Shown piece after piece: positions 58,926 to 64,000 of a stretch of DNA of 64,000 nt. The notes beneath the pieces are model-generated. The model was not told where the DNA came from, did no database searches, and worked only from the letters and a program-made list of their open reading frames with translations. A program made the translations under genes and the position numbers. This DNA is from WTGU01 sp965242855 (GTDB taxonomy: Bacteria > Pseudomonadota > Alphaproteobacteria > UBA828): assembly GCA_965242855.1 (NCBI GenBank), contig OZ251509.1, forward strand, positions 930,001-994,000. Direction: 5' to 3'. Within the stretch, counting starts at the first letter, position 1. Every line of letters starts with the position of its first letter.

Positions 58926-59840
58926 ATGAAGACCGCGTACCGCATTGCCCCGGCCGCCGGGATGCTCGCCCTGCTTGTGCTCGCCGCCTGCGGCGGCGGG
59001 GGCGGAGGCGGCACCGCTGCGATTTCCACCCCCTTGTCCGACCTTGACGAAGTGCGTGCCCTGACCGGCTCGCAACCTCCTGCCGAGACAGCCGCCGATC
59101 AACGCGCACGAGCGGCCGGAATCGTGGAACGCGCCGACTCGCTCATCATGTCGACCATGGTCGGGGAGACGACTCACCCGAACCTCCCGACGCTCGAATA
59201 TCGGACGAACTGCGCCGGGGCGCGGTGCTCGTTGAGTGAATCGACAACCGGGTTTTACCGCTCCATCAGGCTGAGTGACCTTCAGTTCGTGCCAGGCAGC
59301 TCGCGAGCCGTCCTCACCAAGAACGGGATCACCATCGTGGAAGGCCGAGCGGAGGATGGAGAGTCGGAGGGCTACGGCGCCTGGATGGACCACGCCTCTT
59401 TCGATGTGATAAGCGCACAAAGCGTAGAAGAAGGGGTTCGATTCGCCGGTTGGGGCGGGAGAGCTCTTGGCGACCTGACCGGTATCCAGCCCGACATAAC
59501 CGCCACTTGGCTCGGCCTCATGGTCGGGACCCCAAGCCGCGGCGCGTTGCGCGGAAACACCCTGCAAGGCGACGCTTCCCTGATCTACACGCTGAGCGGA
59601 ACCGGCGGCGGCGCGCTCGACGCGGCCTTCACCGACATCAAGGATCTCGACCGCAACGCGGCGCACTCGACGTCGACTCTGCGCTTCGACGACGTGCCGG
59701 TCGCCGGGGACGGCACCTACGAAGCCGGCCTGACCGGCAACCGCATCCAGGGCGGCTTCTACGGGCCGGACCACGTGGAAGCGGCCGGGGTGTTCGAGCA
59801 GAGCGGCATCGTCGGCGCCTTCGGCGCGAAGCGCCAGTAG
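58926..59840 (+). CDS. Lipoprotein with TbpB/factor-H-binding-like beta-barrel domain
   Basis: About 304 residues. A lipoprotein signal ends with LLVLAAC, with Cys 22 followed by a seven-glycine run (GGGGGGG). The C-terminal NRIQGGFYGPDHVEAAGVFE then GIVGAFGAKRQ is the closing strand pattern of transferrin-binding-protein-B-like domains (F-x-GP-x-x-x-E-x-x-G-x-F). It is probably on the cell surface or outer membrane. The ligand is unknown; ACAGGGAGGAACCGCC precedes the ATG. Confidence 0.85.
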   Translation: MKTAYRIAPAAGMLALLVLAACGGGGGGGTAAISTPLSDLDEVRALTGSQPPAETAADQRARAAGIVERADSLIMSTMVGETTHPNLPTLEYRTNCAGARCSLSESTTGFYRSIRLSDLQFVPGSSRAVLTKNGITIVEGRAEDGESEGYGAWMDHASFDVISAQSVEEGVRFAGWGGRALGDLTGIQPDITATWLGLMVGTPSRGALRGNTLQGDASLIYTLSGTGGGALDAAFTDIKDLDRNAAHSTSTLRFDDVPVAGDGTYEAGLTGNRIQGGFYGPDHVEAAGVFEQSGIVGAFGAKRQ

Positions 59841-59896
59841 CGGAGCGGCGCGCTCCTGCTTCCGGGCGCCCGCCCCGCCGGCGAGGACGACGCCCT

Positions 59897-60436
59897 TCAC
59901 GCGGTGCGGCCCGTGGTGCGGCCGCACACGGCGCCGGCCAGCGCGCGCCAGAACGCTTCGTCCCACCAGCGGCTGGCCGCGTCCCACCAGCGGCTGGCCG
60001 CGCCCGAGGTGGAGGGCAGCACCCAGATCGCGGTATCGCCGATCCGGCGCGGCTGGACGCCGTAGCCCACGGCACGCAGGCCGAGAAAGACGCAGGCCGC
60101 GCGCTTGCCGTTGAAGGCGAGGAAGGCCGGCCGGCAGCGGACGATCTTGGCCTCCAGCGCCGCCGCGCCGTCGGCCGTGGCGGAAAGGCCCGCGTCCGGG
60201 CCCGATTCGGCCTTGTTCAGGTCGGTGAGGCCGATCCCATAGCGCAGGACCGAGCGGAATTCGCCCGGCGCGAGCCGCCGCGGAGTCAGGCCGACGCGAT
60301 GGAGGGTCGGCCAGAACCTGTTGCCGGGCCCGGCGTAATAGGCGCCCAGACGGGCGGACTTCGCGCCGGCGGCGGAGCCGCAGAAGACGACGCGAAGCCC
60401 GGAGGCGAGGACGTCGGGGAGGACGGGAGCGGGCAT
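59897..60436 (-). CDS. Mismatch-specific (G/U, G/T) DNA glycosylase, MUG/TDG-like
   Basis: About 179 residues from the ATG at 60436. VVFCGSAAGAKSARLGAYYA, GPGNRFWPTLHRVGLTPRRL, GIGLTDLNKAESG and VLPSTSGAASRWWD are conserved in the family. It removes uracil or thymine mispaired with guanine. The motif equal to GINPG reads CGSAAG, as in a common subgroup, so activity may differ. A 21-bp in-frame tandem repeat adds seven residues near the C terminus. Confidence 0.87.
   Translation of the reverse strand: MPAPVLPDVLASGLRVVFCGSAAGAKSARLGAYYAGPGNRFWPTLHRVGLTPRRLAPGEFRSVLRYGIGLTDLNKAESGPDAGLSATADGAAALEAKIVRCRPAFLAFNGKRAACVFLGLRAVGYGVQPRRIGDTAIWVLPSTSGAASRWWDAASRWWDEAFWRALAGAVCGRTTGRTA
59959..60000. 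repeat. 21-bp exact tandem repeat in the DNA glycosylase gene
   Basis: Two exact copies (59959-59979 and 59980-60000) beginning CGTCCCACCAGCGGCTGGCC. They encode the repeated peptide AASRWWD on the minus strand and keep the frame. Likely a slippage duplication. Confidence 0.9.
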
Positions 60437-60511
60437 GGATCGTGGTTCGCGATTCGCGCGGCGGCTTATGATAGCTTCCCGCGGGCGGGACGGAGGCGAC
60501 GGAGCGGAGCG

Positions 60512-61762
60512 GTGCGGAACATCAAGGTCGACGGCGAGCGCCTGTGGGCGAGCCTCATGGAGATGGCGAAGATCGGCGCTACCGAGAAAGGCGGCGTCTG
60601 CCGCCTCGCGCTCACCGACGTCGACAAGGCGGCGCGAGACCTGTTCGTCCGCTGGTGCGAGGAGGCGGGCTGCACGGTGCGCATCGACAGGATGGGCAAC
60701 ATCTTCGCCCGCCGCCCGGGCCGCGACGAATCGCTCCCGCCCGTGATGACCGGCAGCCACATCGACAGCCAGCCGACCGGCGGCAAGTTCGACGGCATCT
60801 ACGGCGTGCTCGCCGGCCTGGAAGTGGTGCGCACCCTCAACGATCTGGGCTACGAGACCGAGGCGCCCATCGAGGTGTCGGCCTGGACCAACGAGGAGGG
60901 TTCGCGCTTCGCGCCGGCGATGATCGCGTCGGGCGTCTTCGGCGGCGTGTTCTCCCTCGAAGAGGGCCTGGCCTGCCGGGACGCCTCCGGCAAGACCATC
61001 GGCGCGGAGCTGGCGCGCATCGGCTACGCCGGCGACATGCCTTGCGGCGGGCGCGAAGTGGGGGCCTTCTTCGAGGCCCATATCGAGCAGGGACCGATCC
61101 TCGAGGCGGACGGCAAGACCATCGGCGTGGTGCGGGGCGTCCAGGGCATCCGCTGGTTCGACGTGACCGTGACCGGGATGGAATCGCACGCCGGCACGAC
61201 TCCCATGGAGCGCCGCAAGGACGCGCTGGTCGGCGCCGCCCGGCTGGTCGGCGCGCTCCACGGCATCGCCATGGACGCGGCGCCGGACGCCCGCGCGACC
61301 ATCGGCACGATGGCGGTCTCTCCGAACTCCCGGAACGTCATTCCGGGATCTGTGTCCTTCTCGCTCGACCTGCGCCACCCGGACGCGGGCACGCTCTCGG
61401 CGATGACCGCCGAAGCCCGCGCCCAGGCCGCCGCGCTCGCCGCCGAAAGCGGGCTGGAGATCGCCGTCGAGGAGATCTGGTACTCGCCGCCGATCGCCTT
61501 CGCCGACGAATGCGTGGGCGCCGTGCAGCGCGCGGCCGACTCCCTCGGCTACGCGAACCGGCCGATCACGTCGGGCGCCGGCCACGACGCGGTCTATCTC
61601 TCCCGCGTGGCGCCGACGGCGATGATCTTCATCCCCTGTGAGGACGGAATCAGCCACAACGAAATCGAGGCCGCGACGCCGGCCGACGTCGCGGCCGGCT
61701 GCGACGTGCTGCTCAACGCGATGGTCGAAATCGCCAACCGGAGTGCAGACGCCGGCGCATGA
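60512..61762 (+). CDS. N-carbamoyl-L-amino acid hydrolase / allantoate amidohydrolase family (M20)
   Basis: About 416 residues, GTG start at 60512 after GGAGCGGAGC. The metal ligands are in TGSHIDSQPTGGKFDGIYGV (His, Asp), NEEGSRFAPAMIASGVF (Glu) and EAHIEQGPILE (His). HAGTTPMERRKDAL and GAGHDAVYLSRVAPTAMIFI are family-specific. It removes the carbamoyl group from an N-carbamoyl amino acid or ureidoglycolate-like compound. It overlaps the next amidohydrolase by 4 bases. Confidence 0.93.
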   Translation: MRNIKVDGERLWASLMEMAKIGATEKGGVCRLALTDVDKAARDLFVRWCEEAGCTVRIDRMGNIFARRPGRDESLPPVMTGSHIDSQPTGGKFDGIYGVLAGLEVVRTLNDLGYETEAPIEVSAWTNEEGSRFAPAMIASGVFGGVFSLEEGLACRDASGKTIGAELARIGYAGDMPCGGREVGAFFEAHIEQGPILEADGKTIGVVRGVQGIRWFDVTVTGMESHAGTTPMERRKDALVGAARLVGALHGIAMDAAPDARATIGTMAVSPNSRNVIPGSVSFSLDLRHPDAGTLSAMTAEARAQAAALAAESGLEIAVEEIWYSPPIAFADECVGAVQRAADSLGYANRPITSGAGHDAVYLSRVAPTAMIFIPCEDGISHNEIEAATPADVAAGCDVLLNAMVEIANRSADAGA

Positions 61763-62688
61763 ACGCGGGGCGGCGAGCGGGCGGGCGGCGGCGCGGCAAG
61801 CCCCCGCCGGGGGCCGTCGACGGGGGTATCGACGGGGTCATCGACGTGCGCCGCCCGCGGCGCCAGACCGCGCCGCTGGTCTTCGCCTCGCCCCATAGCG
61901 GCAGCGCCTACGACCCGGCCTTCGTCGCCCAATCCCGGCTCGACGAAAGGCACCTCCGGCGCTCGGAGGACAGTTTCGTGGACGAGATTTTCGCCGGCGC
62001 GCCGAAGATCGGGGCGCCGCTCGTCTGCGCCCTCTATCCCCGGGTCTATCTCGACCCCAACCGCGAACCCTACGAGCTCGACCCGGAGATGTTCGCCGAG
62101 CCGTTGCCGGACCATGTGAAGACCCGCTCCGAACGGGTCCGCGCCGGCTTCGGCACCATCGCCCGCATGTCCGCCTCCGGCGCGGAAATCTACGCCGGCA
62201 AGATGCCGTTCGCCGAGGCCGAGCGCCGCATCGCCGCGCTCTACCGGCCCTATCACGACGCCCTCGAGCGGCTCGTCGAGGCGACCTTCCGCGACTTCGG
62301 CATGGCGCTGGTCGTCGATTGCCACTCGATGCCCTCGGTCGGCGGCCCCACCGACCAGGACCGCGGCGCCCCCCGGCCCGACGTCGTGCTGGGCGACCGC
62401 TTCGGCACCTCCTGCCTGCCGGCGGTGACGGAGGCGGCCGAGCGCATCCTCCGCGGCCTCGGCTTCACCGTCCAGCGCAACGAGCCCTATGCCGGCGCCT
62501 TCACCACCGCCCGTTACGGGCGCCCGAGCCAGGGCGTCCACGCGCTCCAGATCGAGGTCAACCGCCGCCTCTACATGAACGAGGCCACGATGGCCCGCTC
62601 CCGCGGGCTGCCCGGGCTGAAGCGGAAGATCGGCCGCTTCATGGCGGCGCTGGCGGCGGAGAGCCTCGCCCTCGCCGCGCCGCCCTGA
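61759..62688 (+). CDS. N-formylglutamate amidohydrolase family protein
   Basis: 309 residues, ATG overlapping the previous stop (ATGA). PLVFASPHSGSAYDPAFVAQ, YPRVYLDPNREPYELDPEMF, the metal site VVDCHSMPS and EVNRRLYMNEATM are family markers. It hydrolyses N-formylglutamate or a related N-acyl compound; histidine degradation is possible but no hut genes are near. It forms a two-gene unit with the M20 hydrolase. Confidence 0.92.
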   Translation: MNAGRRAGGRRRGKPPPGAVDGGIDGVIDVRRPRRQTAPLVFASPHSGSAYDPAFVAQSRLDERHLRRSEDSFVDEIFAGAPKIGAPLVCALYPRVYLDPNREPYELDPEMFAEPLPDHVKTRSERVRAGFGTIARMSASGAEIYAGKMPFAEAERRIAALYRPYHDALERLVEATFRDFGMALVVDCHSMPSVGGPTDQDRGAPRPDVVLGDRFGTSCLPAVTEAAERILRGLGFTVQRNEPYAGAFTTARYGRPSQGVHALQIEVNRRLYMNEATMARSRGLPGLKRKIGRFMAALAAESLALAAPP

Positions 62689-62708
62689 CGGGGCCGCCGG
62701 GAGGCGGC

Positions 62709-63590
62709 TCAGGCGGGTTCGTCGATCCCGTGCCGCCGGCAAGCGGCGGCGAGGGTGTTCTTCAGAAGGCAGGCGATCGTCATCGGCCCGACGCCGCCGG
62801 GGACCGGCGTGATCCAACCAGCCCGCCCGGCCGCTTCGGCGAAACGCACGTCGCCGACGAGCCTGGTCTTGTCGCCGGCCGGCACGCGGTTGATGCCAAC
62901 GTCGACGACGGCGGCGCCGGGCTTGATCCAGTCCCCGCGAATCATCTCCGCCCGGCCTGCGGCCGCGACGAGGATGTCGGCGCGCCGGCATTCGCCGGGC
63001 AGGTCCGCGGTGCGCGAATGGCCGATGGTCACGGTGCAATGCTCGCGCAGCAGCAGGGCCGCCATCGGCTTGCCGACGATGTTGGAGCGGCCGACGATCA
63101 TGGCGTGCCTGCCGGTCAGGTCGCCGACGAAGCGCCGCAGCATCAGCAGGCAGCCGAGGGGCGTGCACGGCACCAGGGCGTCCTGGCCGGTGGCGAGCCG
63201 CCCGACGTTGATGGTGTGGAAGCCGTCCACGTCCTTGTCCGGGTCGATAGCGTTGATGACGGCGTCGGTGTCGACCTGCCGCGGCAGGGGAAGCTGGACC
63301 AGGATGCCGTGCACGGCGTCGTCGGCGTTGAGCGCCGCGACCTTCTCCAGCACTTCGTCCTGGCGCGCGCTCGCGGGCAGGCGGAACTCCCGCGAGGCCA
63401 TGCCGGCCGCCACGGTCGCCTTGCCCTTGTTGCGAACATAGACCTCGCTCGCCGGGTCGTCGCCGACGAGGACGACGGAGAGCCCCGGCACGAGGCCGTG
63501 CCGCTCCTTGAGCGCCGCCGCCTTGCGCCCGATCCCGGCGCGCAAATCCGCGGCGAACGCCTTGCCGTCGATGATGACCGTATCGCTCAT
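62709..63590 (-). CDS. folD: Methylenetetrahydrofolate dehydrogenase / cyclohydrolase
   Basis: About 293 residues. LSVVLVGDDPASEVYVRNKG contains the catalytic Tyr/Lys, GILVQLPLPRQVD the folate site, VGRSNIVGKPMAALLL the nucleotide site, and TPVPGGVGPMTIACLLKNTL the C-terminal signature. It interconverts methylene-, methenyl- and formyl-tetrahydrofolate. Start ATG 63590, 14 bases after the YggT stop; the convergent amidohydrolase ends 20 bases away. Confidence 0.97.
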   Translation of the reverse strand: MSDTVIIDGKAFAADLRAGIGRKAAALKERHGLVPGLSVVLVGDDPASEVYVRNKGKATVAAGMASREFRLPASARQDEVLEKVAALNADDAVHGILVQLPLPRQVDTDAVINAIDPDKDVDGFHTINVGRLATGQDALVPCTPLGCLLMLRRFVGDLTGRHAMIVGRSNIVGKPMAALLLREHCTVTIGHSRTADLPGECRRADILVAAAGRAEMIRGDWIKPGAAVVDVGINRVPAGDKTRLVGDVRFAEAAGRAGWITPVPGGVGPMTIACLLKNTLAAACRRHGIDEPA

Positions 63591-63604
63591 GGGCCTTCCT
63601 CTCG

Positions 63605-63895
63605 TCAGACGATGTTGTCGACGATGAGATCGCGGACGAAGTAGAGCAGCAGGATCAGGATGACCGGGGAGACGTCGATGCCGCCCAGGGTGGGCACGAT
63701 CCGCCGGATCGGCCGCAGGGCGGGCTCCGTGACCCGGAAGAGGAAGCTCAGCACCGCATAGACGAAGCGGTTCCGGGTGTTGATCACGTTGAACGCCACG
63801 AGCCAGCTCATCAGCGCCGAGGCGATGAGCAGGTAGATGTAGATCGAAATGACGTGGTGGACGAGGTCGGCCAATGCGTGCATCGCCGGGCGCAT
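63605..63895 (-). CDS. YggT family membrane protein
   Basis: 96 residues with two hydrophobic segments around the motif RFVYAVLSFLFRVTEPALRP and IRRIVPTLGGIDVSPVILIL. YggT proteins are small inner-membrane proteins of unknown role, linked to osmotic stress and cell division. The ATG at 63895 or, four residues later, at 63883 (MHALADLVHHVISIYIYLLI) may start translation. Upstream to the end of the window (63896-64000) no gene is visible. Confidence 0.93.
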   Translation of the reverse strand: MRPAMHALADLVHHVISIYIYLLIASALMSWLVAFNVINTRNRFVYAVLSFLFRVTEPALRPIRRIVPTLGGIDVSPVILILLLYFVRDLIVDNIV

Positions 63896-64000
63896 CTTGG
63901 TTGGGGAACGAGGGGCGGAGCGCGGCGCGGAGTATATCGCATGGCTCCGCGAGGGCGAGTCCGTTGTGCACCGGGTGCGCGCCGGGTGCGGTTTGCGGGC

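Overview
The window is about 64 kb of very GC-rich DNA from a heterotrophic alphaproteobacterium, most like the Rhodospirillales and their uncultured relatives. The taxonomic call is an inference. It rests on an ATP12-type ATPase assembly factor, the order purC-purS-purQ-purL-bolA-grxD, a complete livHMGF operon with its small membrane partner, and many overlapping ATGA/GTGA gene junctions. No rRNA, tRNA, CRISPR array or complete insertion sequence was seen.

Layout. (1) 1-6885: the end of a nucleoside/BMP-type ABC importer, then a five-gene toluene/alkene monooxygenase operon (tmoABCDE-like) with no reductase gene beside it. (2) 6979-17161: an accessory zone. It holds a frameshifted RlmJ-like methyltransferase, four RNase H-fold (DUF429-like) proteins of three types, a small MGMT/ATL-like protein, a Sel1 / peptidoglycan-binding / trypsin fusion and a higBA locus with a broken antitoxin, mixed with an SMP-30 lactonase, an SDR-like reductase and a racemase-like protein. 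(3) 17194-21093: three oxidoreductases and the wreck of a thiamine-diphosphate enzyme. (4) 21253-31443: core genes nadE, cysS, trmJ and rpsD, a cupin, and on the other strand the purine/bolA/grxD block. (5) 31554-40899: an amidase and a liv branched-chain amino-acid importer interrupted by a DUF262/HNH (GmrSD-like) defence-type gene. (6) 40931-42199: a scar made of a flavoenzyme remnant, a low-GC island with one papain-like cysteine protease gene, and a decayed antitoxin/toxin pair. (7) 42367-54728: carboxylase beta subunit, ATP12, pseudouridine synthase, CrcB, RarA, a MoaD-like protein with an aldehyde ferredoxin oxidoreductase, a second DUF262/HNH gene, a YgjP-like metallopeptidase, a LarA-like racemase and an SDR. 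(8) 54774-63895: a TetR regulator, a second LIV-type importer lacking ATPases, a TbpB-like lipoprotein, a mismatch DNA glycosylase, amidohydrolases, folD and a YggT protein.

Working together: the importers and the amidase, carbamoylase, formylglutamate hydrolase, racemase and SDR genes suggest a generalist scavenging small organic nitrogen compounds. The most unusual part is 6979-17161. A unit made of an RNase H-like gene plus a small MGMT/ATL-like gene has been duplicated, and short tandem duplications (105 bp and 16 bp) and small deletions have remodelled or broken several genes. This region and the two DUF262 genes are the best places to look for an undescribed defence or nucleic-acid surveillance system.
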